Counted from the first letter of the stretch, positions 15,218 through 23,196 are shown. The stretch: DNA of 26,527 nucleotides from CAYXXZ01 sp964469165 (GCA_964469165.1 CAYXXZ010000039.1:1-26527), one strand, 5' to 3'. Notes: generated by a model not told the origin, from the sequence alone. Made by a program: numbers and translations.

Positions 15218-16389
15218 GCGCCGTATACCTCAACCACGCCGGTGTCATCTGCACCCTGGGGGCGAGCCCCGACGCGGTGGCGCACAACCTGTTCGCCGCG
15301 GTGCCCGCCCCCCTGAGCCTCAGCGACAACTACTCTCCCGGCCGCCCCCTGCCCCTGGGCGAGGTGCGGTCCTCCCTTCCGCCGGTGGCAGTCGCCGGCG
15401 AGGACAGCCGCAACAACCGCATGCTGGCGGCGGCGGTGACCCCCCTTGTGCCGGTGATCGAACGCCTGAAGACCCGATTTGGACGCAACCGGATCGGCAT
15501 CGTCATCGGCACCAGTACCTCCGGCATCGCCGACGGCGAGGCGGCGCTGACGGCCAGCGCCGGCGGCCTGTCCCTTGCGGAGAACTACAGCTATACCACG
15601 CAGGAATTCTCGGCACCCGGGCGTTTCCTGGCCCGCTGGCTCGACCTCGGCGGCCCCTGCACCGTCCTGTCGTCAGCCTGCACCTCCGGCGGCAAGGCCC
15701 TGGCCTCGGCGGCGCGGCTGCTGAGGCTGGGTGTGTGCGACGCGGTGCTTGCCGGGGGCGTCGACACCCTGTGCCGCATGACACTGGAGGGTTTCTCGGC
15801 GCTGACGGTAATTGCCGACACACCCTGCAACCCCTTCAGCATCAACCGCCGGGGCATCAATATCGGCGAAGGTGCCGCTGTGTTCGTGATGACCCGTGAA
15901 CCGGGCCCGGTACGACTGGCCGGCTGGGGCGAGACTTCCGACGCCCACCACATATCGTCACCGGACCCCGAAGGAAAGGGCGCAGCAGCAGCGATCCGCC
16001 AGGCCCTCGCCGCGGCCCGGCTGGCCCCGGAACGGATCGACTACATCAACCTCCACGGCACCGCGACGGTACAGAACGATCTCATGGAGGCCATCGCGGT
16101 GCACCGGGTGCTGGGCGGCGACGTCCCGTGCAGTTCCACCAAACCTCTCACCGGCCACGCCCTGGCGGCGGCGGGCGCCATCGAGGCACTGCTGTGCTGG
16201 CTGCTGCTGCAGCGCGACGACGGCCGGCTCCCACCCCACCACTGGGACGGCTGCGCCGACCAGGCCATGCCGGCCATGCGCGGGCTCGGCCGCAACCATC
16301 TGGAGCGCCCGGCGCGGGCGGTGATGAGCAATTCCTTCGCCTTCGGTGGCAACAACCTGTCGCTGATTTTCAGCCGCGAGACGCCATGA
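15214..16389 (+). CDS. apeO: Beta-ketoacyl-ACP synthase (ApeO-like)
   Basis: The 391-residue enzyme is a KAS I/II-type condensing enzyme with a complete catalytic triad: Cys156 in SSACTSGGKA, His281 in NLHGTAT and His315 in PLTGHAL, plus the C-terminal NSFAFGGNN block. It should catalyse decarboxylative Claisen condensation between acyl-ACP and malonyl-ACP for polyene elongation. In known APE systems it forms a heterocomplex with the truncated ApeC. GTG 15214 overlaps the lipoprotein stop by four bases; its own stop overlaps the dehydratase ATG by four. Cytoplasmic. Confidence 0.93.
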   Translation: MSAVYLNHAGVICTLGASPDAVAHNLFAAVPAPLSLSDNYSPGRPLPLGEVRSSLPPVAVAGEDSRNNRMLAAAVTPLVPVIERLKTRFGRNRIGIVIGTSTSGIADGEAALTASAGGLSLAENYSYTTQEFSAPGRFLARWLDLGGPCTVLSSACTSGGKALASAARLLRLGVCDAVLAGGVDTLCRMTLEGFSALTVIADTPCNPFSINRRGINIGEGAAVFVMTREPGPVRLAGWGETSDAHHISSPDPEGKGAAAAIRQALAAARLAPERIDYINLHGTATVQNDLMEAIAVHRVLGGDVPCSSTKPLTGHALAAAGAIEALLCWLLLQRDDGRLPPHHWDGCADQAMPAMRGLGRNHLERPARAVMSNSFAFGGNNLSLIFSRETP

Positions 16390-16838
16390 CACCCTATCCC
16401 GACATCCGCAACCTGGTCCCCCACGACAGTCCCATGATTCTGCTGGACGCCATCGACGAGGTGCGCGCCAATGGTCTCACCGCCAGTGTTATCATCAGTG
16501 CCGAATCGGCTTTTGCCGAGGCCCGCGGCGTACCCGCGTGGGTCGGGCTGGAGTACATGGGCCAGGCCATCGCCGCCTATGCCGGAATATGCGCCCGCCG
16601 CGACGGGGAACCGGTGCGCATCGGCTTCCTGGTGAGCACCCGCCGCTATGAACCAGGCTGCGCCTATTTCCCACCGGGAGCGCGGCTGGCAGTATCGGTG
16701 GAAGCCGTTACTGAGAGCACCAGCGGCCTGGCGGTTTTCAGGTGTTCGATCCACGGTCCGGGAATCGCCACCACGACCAATCTCAACGTCTACATGCCGG
16801 ACAATATCGAGGACTTCATGCAGGAGAATCCACTGTGA
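16386..16838 (+). CDS. apeP: 3-hydroxyacyl-ACP dehydratase (ApeP-like hotdog)
   Basis: The 150-residue protein is a hotdog-fold dehydratase of the ApeP group. PYPDIRNLVPHDSPMILLDAIDEV at the N-terminus carries the PHxxPM element with the likely catalytic His, and WVGLEYMGQAIAAYAG forms the central helix with the acidic partner. It dehydrates 3-hydroxyacyl-ACP to trans-2-enoyl-ACP. No enoyl reductase is encoded in the operon, so each cycle would leave a double bond, which is how a conjugated polyene arises. The fused ApeI-like domain at 8150-8400 is a second dehydratase; two dehydratases are normal in APE systems. ATG 16386 overlaps the previous stop by four bases; the long open frame from 16128 is rejected. 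Confidence 0.9.
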   Translation: MTPYPDIRNLVPHDSPMILLDAIDEVRANGLTASVIISAESAFAEARGVPAWVGLEYMGQAIAAYAGICARRDGEPVRIGFLVSTRRYEPGCAYFPPGARLAVSVEAVTESTSGLAVFRCSIHGPGIATTTNLNVYMPDNIEDFMQENPL

Positions 16839-17560
16839 ACGGAGCTGTCCTGGTGACAGGCTCCAGTCGGGGCATAGGCCGCGCCATCGCCCTGGCGCTG
16901 GCCCACGCCGGCTACCCGCTGGTACTGCACTGCCGCAGTCGGGTCGCCGAGGCCGACGCCGTGCGGCAGATCATCGAAGCCGGCGGCGGCTCGGCCCGGG
17001 TACTGCAGTTCGACGTTGCCGACCGCGAGCACAGCCGCGCGGCGCTGGAGGCCGACCTGGAGGCCCACGGTGCTTACTATGCCGTGGTGTGCAACGCCGG
17101 CATCATCCGCGATGGCGCTTTTCCCGCTCTCAGTGACGACGATTGGGACGCGGTGATCCACACCAACCTCGATGCCTTTTACAACGTGCTCCACCCGGTG
17201 GTGATGCCCATGGTGCGCCGCCGCAAGCCGGGGCGCATCGTCACTATTGCCTCGGTGTCGGGCTTGGTCGGCAACCGCGGGCAGACCAACTACAGCGCCG
17301 CCAAGGCCGGTATCATCGCCGCCAGCAAATCCCTGGCGCTGGAGTTGGCAAAGAGGGAAATCACCGTGAATTGCGTGGCGCCTGGACTGATCGACACAGG
17401 GATGAGCGAAGACTCGGTACCCGAAGACCTGATGACCATGATTCCGGCGCGCCGCGCCGGCCGGCCAGAAGAGGTGGCGGCACTGGTGCGCTTCTTGCTG
17501 TCCCCCGAAGCCGCCTATATCACCCGCCAGGTGATCGCCGTCAACGGAGGGCTGTGCTGA
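16835..17560 (+). CDS. apeQ: 3-oxoacyl-ACP reductase, FabG-like SDR (ApeQ-like)
   Basis: The 241-residue short-chain dehydrogenase reduces 3-ketoacyl-ACP to 3-hydroxyacyl-ACP with NADPH. It shows LVTGSSRGIGRAIA at the N-terminus, CNAGIIRDG, the catalytic Ser in IVTIASVSG, YSAAKAG with the Tyr/Lys pair, and the NCVAPGLIDT and VIAVNGG end blocks of FabG. GTG 16835 follows AGGAGA at good spacing and overlaps the dehydratase stop by four bases; the stop overlaps the next ATG by one base. All catalytic residues are present, so an active reductase is expected. Confidence 0.93.
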   Translation: MNGAVLVTGSSRGIGRAIALALAHAGYPLVLHCRSRVAEADAVRQIIEAGGGSARVLQFDVADREHSRAALEADLEAHGAYYAVVCNAGIIRDGAFPALSDDDWDAVIHTNLDAFYNVLHPVVMPMVRRRKPGRIVTIASVSGLVGNRGQTNYSAAKAGIIAASKSLALELAKREITVNCVAPGLIDTGMSEDSVPEDLMTMIPARRAGRPEEVAALVRFLLSPEAAYITRQVIAVNGGLC

Positions 17561-18786
17561 TGCGCCGCGTCGTGGTCACCGGCATGGCCGGCTTTTCGCC
17601 CATCGGCAACGATTGGGCCACCATCGAACATCACCTGCGCAAGGGCCTCAATGGCATCCGGGTGATGGAGGACTGGAACAAATACCCCGACCTCAATACC
17701 CGCCTGGGTGCCCCCGTGGCGGATTTTGAACGGCCGGAGCACTATTCCCGCAAGTCCGTGCGCAGTATGGGGCGGGTGGCGCTGATGAGCACCCGCGCCA
17801 CGGAGCTGGCGCTTGCGGACGCGGGATTGCTCGACAACCCCATCATCCAGGACGGACGCATGGGAGTCAGCTACGGCTCGTCCACCGGCAGCCCCGACGC
17901 CGTAGTCGACTTCGGCAACATGCTGCTCAACCACAACGGCGCCGCCATCAACGCCAACTCCTACCTGAAAATGATGAGCCACACGGCGGCAGTCAATATC
18001 GGGGTTTTCTTCAACCTGAAGGGGCGGATCATACCCACCTCCAGTGCCTGCACATCCGGTAGCCAGGGCATCGGCTACGCCTACGAGACCATCAAATACG
18101 GCCACCAGGACCTGATGGTGGCGGGCGGTGCCGAGGAACTGTGCGCCACCGAAGCAGCGGTATTCGACACGCTCTACGCCACCAGCACCCGCAACGACGC
18201 GCCACACCTGACGCCACGCCCCTTTGACCGGGACAGGGACGGTCTGGTCATCGGCGAAGGCGCCGGCACCCTGATCCTGGAGGAACGCGACCATGCCCTG
18301 GCGCGTAACGCCCGCATCCACGCCGAGATCGTCGGCTTCGCCACCAACTCCGACGGCAGCCACGTCACCCAGCCCGAGGCGGAGACCATGTACCGGGCCA
18401 TGGCCCAGGCCCTGCGCAACGCCGGCCTGACGCCGGAGGCCGTGGGCTACATCAGCGCCCACGGTACCGCCACCGACCGTGGCGACATCGCCGAAAGCCA
18501 GGCCACTTATCGGCTGTTCGGCGCCAGGACCCCTATCAGTGCCTTCAAGAGTTTCACCGGCCACACCCTGGGCGCCTGCGGCGCCCTGGAAGCCATGGTG
18601 GCCATCGAAATGATGAAGCGCGACTGGTTTCACGGCACCGCCAATCTCGACAACCTGGACGAAGCCTGCGCTCCTCTCGATCACATACTGGGTACCGGCC
18701 GGGACATGGCCGTGGACTGCGTGATGAGCAATAATTTTGCCTTTGGGGGAATCAACACGTCGCTGCTGTTCGTGCGGGCGCCCTGA
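17560..18786 (+). CDS. apeR: Beta-ketoacyl-ACP synthase II-like (ApeR-like)
   Basis: The 408-residue enzyme is a second complete ketosynthase: Cys164 in SSACTSGSQ, His301 in SAHGTAT and His335 in FTGHTLGACG, with the KAS II-type start RRVVVTGMAGFSPIG. In known systems ApeR is an auxiliary ketosynthase, perhaps acting in the first condensation on the aryl starter; its exact step here is inferred. It is the last gene of the operon; TGATG couples it to the reductase. No intrinsic terminator is apparent after the stop, and a decayed antiporter remnant begins on the opposite strand one base beyond it. Confidence 0.93.
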   Translation: MRRVVVTGMAGFSPIGNDWATIEHHLRKGLNGIRVMEDWNKYPDLNTRLGAPVADFERPEHYSRKSVRSMGRVALMSTRATELALADAGLLDNPIIQDGRMGVSYGSSTGSPDAVVDFGNMLLNHNGAAINANSYLKMMSHTAAVNIGVFFNLKGRIIPTSSACTSGSQGIGYAYETIKYGHQDLMVAGGAEELCATEAAVFDTLYATSTRNDAPHLTPRPFDRDRDGLVIGEGAGTLILEERDHALARNARIHAEIVGFATNSDGSHVTQPEAETMYRAMAQALRNAGLTPEAVGYISAHGTATDRGDIAESQATYRLFGARTPISAFKSFTGHTLGACGALEAMVAIEMMKRDWFHGTANLDNLDEACAPLDHILGTGRDMAVDCVMSNNFAFGGINTSLLFVRAP

Positions 18787-19004
18787 TCACCCCGTAATCC
18801 CCCGGGCCGAAGCCCTTTGCCGCGAGAAAAACGTCAGCAGCGGCCCCGTCAGCATGGTCGTGACCAGCGGCGGGCGCCCAGTGAGTCCTGGGGGAACACG
18901 AACGCAAACGCTCCCGGCGCCAGCAGGCCAAACAGGGACGGGCCCAAAAGGATGCCCGCCGCCATCTCCCCCGCAACCGCGGGCTATCCCATATCCGCGT
19001 TCAT
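18787..19004 (-). pseudogene. Remnant of a CPA2 (Kef/NhaP-like) cation/proton antiporter
   Basis: On the minus strand, from about 18985 down, one frame reads PAVAGEMAAGILLGPSLFGL then LAPGAFAFVFPQDSLG, which is the conserved early helix of CPA2 monovalent cation/proton antiporters. Just before it, a TAG stands where the family usually has Gln (QPxVxGE). After SLG the match jumps to another frame, PLVTTMLTGPLLTFFSRQ, a typical last-helix segment of the same family, ending at a TGA at 18787-18789. About three hundred residues between the two are missing, so this is a deletion derivative with a frame change and a probable nonsense codon. The intact gene is not in the window. The family is recognised from motifs only. 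Confidence 0.6.
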
Positions 19005-19153
19005 GTCTCGCTCACAACGGCATCAAAATCAGTAACCACGGACTCCCTTTAACAGGCTTCCCAGCATTCTTGCTTCAACCCCGATTCCCCAGCGCTGGTC
19101 CCGCCGTCCGGGTCAGGTTGTCTGGGTTGTCCGTTGAACCCAGCCAGTCGTGC
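19005..19153. other. Intergenic remainder between antiporter remnant and aldo/keto reductase
   Basis: Together with the remnant, about 370 bases after the polyene operon lack an intact gene. Apart from the hairpin at 19122-19143 nothing is recognised here. A few residues in another frame (VVTDFDAVVSET) run up to the remnant on the minus strand but give no family match. Confidence 0.5.
19122..19143 (-). terminator. Hairpin after the aldo/keto reductase, no T-tract
   Basis: CTGGGTT (19122-19128) pairs perfectly with AACCCAG (19137-19143) around an 8-base loop, starting 11 bases beyond the reductase stop. No run of T follows on either strand, so it is at best a weak terminator or a 3' end stabiliser. 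Confidence 0.35.
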
Positions 19154-20098
19154 TCACAGGCTCTCGATATGCTCGATCATGCGCCTGCGCATGGCCTCGT
19201 CCGGCAATTCGCCATAGGCTGCGCCCATATTGTCGATCATGTGATGAGGGCGGCTGGTGGCCGGAGTGGTGGCGGTGACCGCCGGGTGAGCAATGATGAA
19301 TTTCAGGAAGAACTGGCCCCAGGAATGGGCATCGAATTCCGCGGCCCAACTCGGCACCTCGTGTCCGCGGACCTTGTCCCACAGGCGGGTGCGGCCAAAG
19401 GGCACGTAGATGAGCACCGCGATACCCTTGTCCCGGGCCAGCGGCAGGATGCGCTCCTCCATGACCCGGTTGTCGATGGCGTAATCGACACTGATGAAAT
19501 CGAGAGGCTCGCGCTGCATGACCTGTTCGAGTTCACCATACTGCCGTGGGAAGGTGGTGGTGACGCCGATGTAGCGCACGCGCTTGTCTTCCTTGAGCTC
19601 CTTGAGAATACCGAGCTGCACCGGCACGTCGCCCAGATTGTGAACCTGGATCAGGTCGATGGGAGATTTCCCAATACGGGTGAAGGATGTTTCGATCTGG
19701 GCGCGCGCCGCCTCCGGGTCCGCCTTGCCGCCACCGCGCGGCGCGACGTTCACCTTTGTGGCCCAGAAGACCTGATCGGCGATGCCCAGTTCGTTGACGA
19801 TGTCCGCTGCGACCTGTTCCGACGCACCATAGCTGGGCGCGGTGTCGAAGACACGGCCACCCTTGTCCACCAGGGTGCGAAAGACGTCCCGCAGGCCATC
19901 GACTTCACCGCTGCCCGCCAGGCTCGAAAAGGTTGCCGAACTGCCGAGCCCGACCACGGGCAGCCGTTCGCCGCTCGACGGAATGGCACGCGTGATGGGC
20001 GCCAGCTGCTTGTCGGCGCCCCACAACAGGTGTGGCTTGACGGCGAGCGCAGCACCGGCTGCGAGGCTGAGTTTCAGGTAGTTGCGACGGGAAATCAT
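19154..20098 (-). CDS. Tat-exported aldo/keto reductase family protein
   Basis: The 314-residue protein starts MISRRNYLKLSLAAGAALAV, a twin-arginine signal (SRRNYLK), so it should be exported folded, with cofactor, to the periplasm. The rest is an aldo/keto reductase TIM barrel: Asp and Tyr in FDTAPSYGASE, Lys in WATKV and His in IQVHNLGD form the usual tetrad. NADP-dependent carbonyl reduction is the family activity; a periplasmic member raises the question of which cofactor it carries. AAGGAG precedes the ATG. It is separated from the transporter gene by about 190 bases containing an inverted repeat, so co-transcription is uncertain. The substrate is unknown. Confidence 0.88.
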   Translation of the reverse strand: MISRRNYLKLSLAAGAALAVKPHLLWGADKQLAPITRAIPSSGERLPVVGLGSSATFSSLAGSGEVDGLRDVFRTLVDKGGRVFDTAPSYGASEQVAADIVNELGIADQVFWATKVNVAPRGGGKADPEAARAQIETSFTRIGKSPIDLIQVHNLGDVPVQLGILKELKEDKRVRYIGVTTTFPRQYGELEQVMQREPLDFISVDYAIDNRVMEERILPLARDKGIAVLIYVPFGRTRLWDKVRGHEVPSWAAEFDAHSWGQFFLKFIIAHPAVTATTPATSRPHHMIDNMGAAYGELPDEAMRRRMIEHIESL

Positions 20099-20209
20099 GG
20101 CTGTTCTCCTTTTTTATGTGCTTGCTTTGAAACCCTGTGCGCTGGTTTGTTCAGCGTGATCACACAATGGTCGGTAATTTGGGCTGTGCCCCTGCGTGAG
20201 GCGGGGCGG

Positions 20210-20291
20210 GCTGTAAGCCATAAGCTTTAAGCAGGAGCACTGAAAGAGCTGAGTTCTACCAGAGTTCAACTTAGAGCTTACAGCTTATAGC
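20210..20291. repeat. Imperfect long inverted repeat between reductase and transporter genes
   Basis: The left arm (20210-20231) and right arm (20270-20291) are 22 bases each and pair at about 18 positions; each contains two GCTTA-type units. Outside the arms the pairing continues as GGGCTGTAAGC against GCTTATAGCCC. The right arm covers the last codons of the transporter gene. It may act as a weak terminator for that gene, with TTTT following on the plus strand, or be a small dispersed repeat; a second copy was not seen in the window. Confidence 0.5.
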
Positions 20292-21571
20292 CCTTTTCTC
20301 TCTGCCGCGATGCGCTGCTGCGTTCGCCCCAGCCAGATCGCCAGGGCCGTCCACAGCAGTGCCAGCGGTACCGCCACACTGGCAACCGCGGCCAGGCCCA
20401 TTCCGAGGCGCCCGAGCAGGCCCTCCACCTGGGCGCCGACGACATCGCCGGCACGATAGACGAAGGTGTCGACAAAGGCTTTCGATTTGTATTTGTCCTC
20501 GCGGCTCACCACGGTATAGAGCGTCTCGCGCGCGGGGCGCATGATGGCGCGCTGCACTGCGCGAAATGCCGCATCGAAGGTGATCAGTGCGGCCAGTGAG
20601 CCGACCAGCGCGAGCCCGATGAAGCCCAGCGCCACGGTCAGCGGCAGCAACGCCAGGGTGACGGCGACGCCGAAGCGCCGCATCAGATGGCCCGCAATGA
20701 GCATCTGCATCACCAGCGTGGCGATCTGGGTGATCATGTCGATGCGCGCAAACAGGGTGGTGCGTGAATCCAGATCCGTCTCCAGCGCGGCCACCATCTG
20801 CAGGCGAATGAAATAGATGAAGGTGGCCATGATGGCGAGGATGATCACGTAAGCGGCGATGCCGAGCAGATAGGGGGAGCGGAATGTGGCGATGAAACCG
20901 TCCCAGGCGCTGCCGCCGATGCGCTCGTGATCGCCCTCTTCCGGCACGCCCGCGGCGAGATCGCGATCGGGCCGCAGGCGTGCCACGCCCCAGGCGGCGG
21001 CGACGGCCATCAGCAGAAAGGCGATGGATACCAGCAGCAGGGCCGGCGTACCCAGCGGAGCGGCCAACATGGAGGCCAGCCAGGGGCCGAAGATGGCTCC
21101 ACAGGTGCCGCCCACGGCGATCACGCCGAAGAAGCGCTTGCTCTGTTCGAGGGAAAAGCGATCCACCATCAGCGCCCAGAACACCATGGTGGCAAACAGG
21201 TTGAAAACGCTGAACCAGATGTAGAACACCTGCCCGGATGCGACGCCGATCGCCGCTGGCGCAAACACCATCACCAGATAGAACGCCAGCAGGCTCAGTG
21301 CAAAAAACAGATAGGTGGCGGCAATGAAATGCAGGCGACGCAAACGGCTGACCAGAAGACCAAATACGGGGTTCACCAGCAACGTGACCAGCGCCGTGCC
21401 GATGAACAACCAGCGCACCGCGTCGATACCACGCTGCATGCCCAGCGCCTCGCGCGCCGGGCGCAGCACCATGAGCGCGGTAAGCACACAGAAAAAGAAC
21501 AATGCCGACAGCAGTACCGGCAGGATTTCATCGCGGCGGACGTTGAACAGACGCTGGAGAGTGGCCGCCAT
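20285..21571 (-). CDS. NTP/NDP exchange transporter-like membrane protein (Tlc/ATP:ADP antiporter family)
   Basis: The 428-residue protein has about 12 hydrophobic segments and matches the family of nucleotide transporters typified by the Tlc proteins of intracellular bacteria (MFS-like, COG3202). Seen in sequence: LPVLLSALFFFCVLTALMVLRPAREALG at the N-terminus with the charged VLRPxRE pair, FSLEQSKRFFGVIAVGGTCGAIFGP in the middle, and a RAVQRAIMRPARETLYTVVSREDKYKSKAFVD loop, typical of the free-living bacterial subgroup. Those members do not have proven ATP/ADP exchange, so the substrate is open. GGAG precedes the ATG. The gene follows mlaB after about 110 bases that contain the dispersed hairpin repeat, and precedes the reductase. 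Confidence 0.82.
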   Translation of the reverse strand: MAATLQRLFNVRRDEILPVLLSALFFFCVLTALMVLRPAREALGMQRGIDAVRWLFIGTALVTLLVNPVFGLLVSRLRRLHFIAATYLFFALSLLAFYLVMVFAPAAIGVASGQVFYIWFSVFNLFATMVFWALMVDRFSLEQSKRFFGVIAVGGTCGAIFGPWLASMLAAPLGTPALLLVSIAFLLMAVAAAWGVARLRPDRDLAAGVPEEGDHERIGGSAWDGFIATFRSPYLLGIAAYVIILAIMATFIYFIRLQMVAALETDLDSRTTLFARIDMITQIATLVMQMLIAGHLMRRFGVAVTLALLPLTVALGFIGLALVGSLAALITFDAAFRAVQRAIMRPARETLYTVVSREDKYKSKAFVDTFVYRAGDVVGAQVEGLLGRLGMGLAAVASVAVPLALLWTALAIWLGRTQQRIAAERKGL

Positions 21572-21614
21572 GGGGGCTCCGCTGTGATTTTTAGCAATAT
21601 GCCCGCTGCATACC

Positions 21615-21660
21615 GTAGGGGCAATTCATGAAACCGTCAGGTTCGCGCAATTGCCCCTAC
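21615..21660. repeat. Dispersed hairpin repeat, copy 1
   Basis: The 21-base arms at 21615-21635 and 21640-21660 pair over GTAGGGGCAATT at the base and over AACC near the loop, with a 5-base internal mismatch and a 4-base loop (GTCA). Both arms are identical to those of copy 2 at 26150-26200. Copy 1 lies between mlaB and the transporter gene. Elements with TAGGGGCAATT arms occur widely in gammaproteobacteria; terminator or mRNA-end functions are possible. Confidence 0.85.
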
Positions 21661-21682
21661 ATTCGCGCGTAGGAAACACGAT

Positions 21683-22003
21683 TCACGAATTGCCCTGCGG
21701 CGCCTCGAGCAACAACCAGTCCACGCCGTAAATGCGCGCCAGGCTCGCCAGGTGCGCGCGCAGGCCGACAACCTCGAGACGCTTGCCCTGCGCGGTGACG
21801 TTGCGCCGGGCCTCGATCAACAGGGCGAGCGCGGCGGAATCGGCCGCGTCGATCCCCGTGCAGTCCAGGGTCACGACCTCGGGCAGTGCGCTCTTGTCGC
21901 CGAGGCGCGCCTGAATGTCCCGGTACAGGGAGGCCGCCGTGGCGATGGTCACCGGCCCCTTGAGGCGGAACAGGCCGCCTTCTGCTTCCAGCACCGCGCT
22001 CAC
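21683..22003 (-). CDS. mlaB: MlaB, STAS-domain subunit of the phospholipid ABC transporter
   Basis: The 106-residue cytoplasmic STAS-domain protein contains VVTLDCTGIDAADSAALALLIEARR, with the conserved loop and helix that in E. coli MlaB touch the ATPase MlaF. The start overlaps the mlaC stop by 4 bases, as the last gene in the order F-E-D-C-B. MlaB stabilises the MlaFE complex that moves phospholipids between outer and inner membranes. In E. coli the next genes are ibaG and murA; here they are absent and a hairpin repeat and a transporter gene follow. Confidence 0.9.
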   Translation of the reverse strand: MSAVLEAEGGLFRLKGPVTIATAASLYRDIQARLGDKSALPEVVTLDCTGIDAADSAALALLIEARRNVTAQGKRLEVVGLRAHLASLARIYGVDWLLLEAPQGNS

Positions 22004-22647
22004 TGGGCTGGCGCCTCGGTCGCGGGCGCCACTTCGGCGGGCACCTCGATCGCATTGGATTTGATACTTGCGACCAGCCCGTCGATGCCGTTGCGGCGAA
22101 TCTCTTCCGCGAAGGTACCGCGGTAGGTGATCACCATGCTCACGCCGCCCACGACCACGTCGATCACCTGCCAGGCGTCGTTGCGGTTTTCCATGCGCAG
22201 CTGCACATCCACCGGCTGGCCGCTGGAGGTGTTGGTGACACTGAGGCGGACTATCGCACTGCGCTCGTTGGTCTTGCGCTCGCCAACCAGATTGATGGGC
22301 GTATTGCGGAACGTGAACATGGCGTTGGCATAGGTGCGCACCATCAGGTCGAGCATGCCATCGCTGATCGCGTCGCGCTGTTCCGGCGTGGCCGCCTTCC
22401 AGTGATTGGCCATGGCGAGCTGCGTCATGCGGCGAAAATTGAAATGCGGCACGATGCGCTCATAGACCATGGCGCGCAACTTGGCTGAATCATTGGCATA
22501 GACATCCTGGTTGGCATTCATGTCGGCCACGACTTCGTTGACCGTCAACTCCACCAGGCGCAGGGGCCCCACTTCCTGCGCATGCAGCGCGGCGCTGCCG
22601 AGCGCCATGCACAGAGCTACAAAAAACCATGACATCGCTTGTTTCAT
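22000..22647 (-). CDS. mlaC: MlaC, periplasmic phospholipid-binding protein
   Basis: The 215-residue protein has a Sec signal peptide (MKQAMSWFFVALCMALGSAALHA) and the MlaC/Ttg2D domain: VYERIVPHFNFRRMTQLAMANHW, LMVRTYANAMFTF and a C-terminal VSMVITYRGTFAEEIRRNGIDGLV segment. It carries a phospholipid in a hydrophobic cavity between the outer membrane MlaA and the inner membrane complex. AGGAG is 9 bases before the ATG. The tail AEVAPATEAPAQ is low complexity. mlaA is not in the window. Confidence 0.94.
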   Translation of the reverse strand: MKQAMSWFFVALCMALGSAALHAQEVGPLRLVELTVNEVVADMNANQDVYANDSAKLRAMVYERIVPHFNFRRMTQLAMANHWKAATPEQRDAISDGMLDLMVRTYANAMFTFRNTPINLVGERKTNERSAIVRLSVTNTSSGQPVDVQLRMENRNDAWQVIDVVVGGVSMVITYRGTFAEEIRRNGIDGLVASIKSNAIEVPAEVAPATEAPAQ

Positions 22648-22652
22648 CGCAG

Positions 22653-23138
22653 TTACTCCTGTTTGGCCGAACCGCTTGCGGAGTCTTCGGAGGCCTTGCT
22701 AAAGAGGAATTGGCCGATCATGTTTTCGAGTACGAGCGCGGAAGAGGTCAGCCATACCACATCGTCTTCCTGGAGCATCTCCGTATCACTGCCGCTCTGC
22801 ATGCCGATGTACTGCTCGCCGAGCAGGCCCGAAGTGAGAATGCTCATGGACGAATCGGTACTGAACTCATAGTTGGCATCGAGCGCCACCGCCACCACGG
22901 CTTTGTGCAGTTCACCGTCGTAGCGAATATCGCTGACCCGCCCGACGATGACGCCGGCGCTTTTCACCGGTGCCCGCACTTTCAGCCCACCGACGTTTTC
23001 GAACTCAGCGTACACCGTGTACACAGGGCCGCCGCCGATGTTGGAGATATTGGCCACCTGCAGTGACAGAAAAACGGTAGCGGCAATACCCAGGGCGACG
23101 AGAACCCCTACCCAAAGATCCAGCGTTTGACGCTTCAT
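22653..23138 (-). CDS. mlaD: MlaD, MCE-domain subunit
   Basis: The 161-residue protein has one N-terminal membrane helix (LWVGVLVALGIAATVFLSLQVA) and an MCE domain (VYTVYAEFENVGGLKVRAPVKSAGVIVGRV), plus LTSGLLGEQYIGM. In the homologues a hexamer of MlaD sits on the MlaFE complex in the periplasm and binds phospholipid. Its length fits the family. It starts 58 bases after the mlaE stop; this gap is longer than other joints in the operon and holds nothing recognisable besides a GAGG ribosome binding site. Confidence 0.94.
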   Translation of the reverse strand: MKRQTLDLWVGVLVALGIAATVFLSLQVANISNIGGGPVYTVYAEFENVGGLKVRAPVKSAGVIVGRVSDIRYDGELHKAVVAVALDANYEFSTDSSMSILTSGLLGEQYIGMQSGSDTEMLQEDDVVWLTSSALVLENMIGQFLFSKASEDSASGSAKQE

Positions 23139-23196
23139 GTTGCAAACCTCAGAAAAAACAATGTTTTGGAGAATCCACGCGCTCTGTCGACCAACA

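Noticed and set aside
17515..18684. 389-codon minus-strand open frame
   Set aside because: Antisense to the apeR-like ketosynthase with a complete catalytic triad; shadow frame.
19005..19153. Tail of another gene (VVTDFDAVVSET frame) fused to the antiporter remnant
   Set aside because: Only about a dozen residues with no recognisable family.
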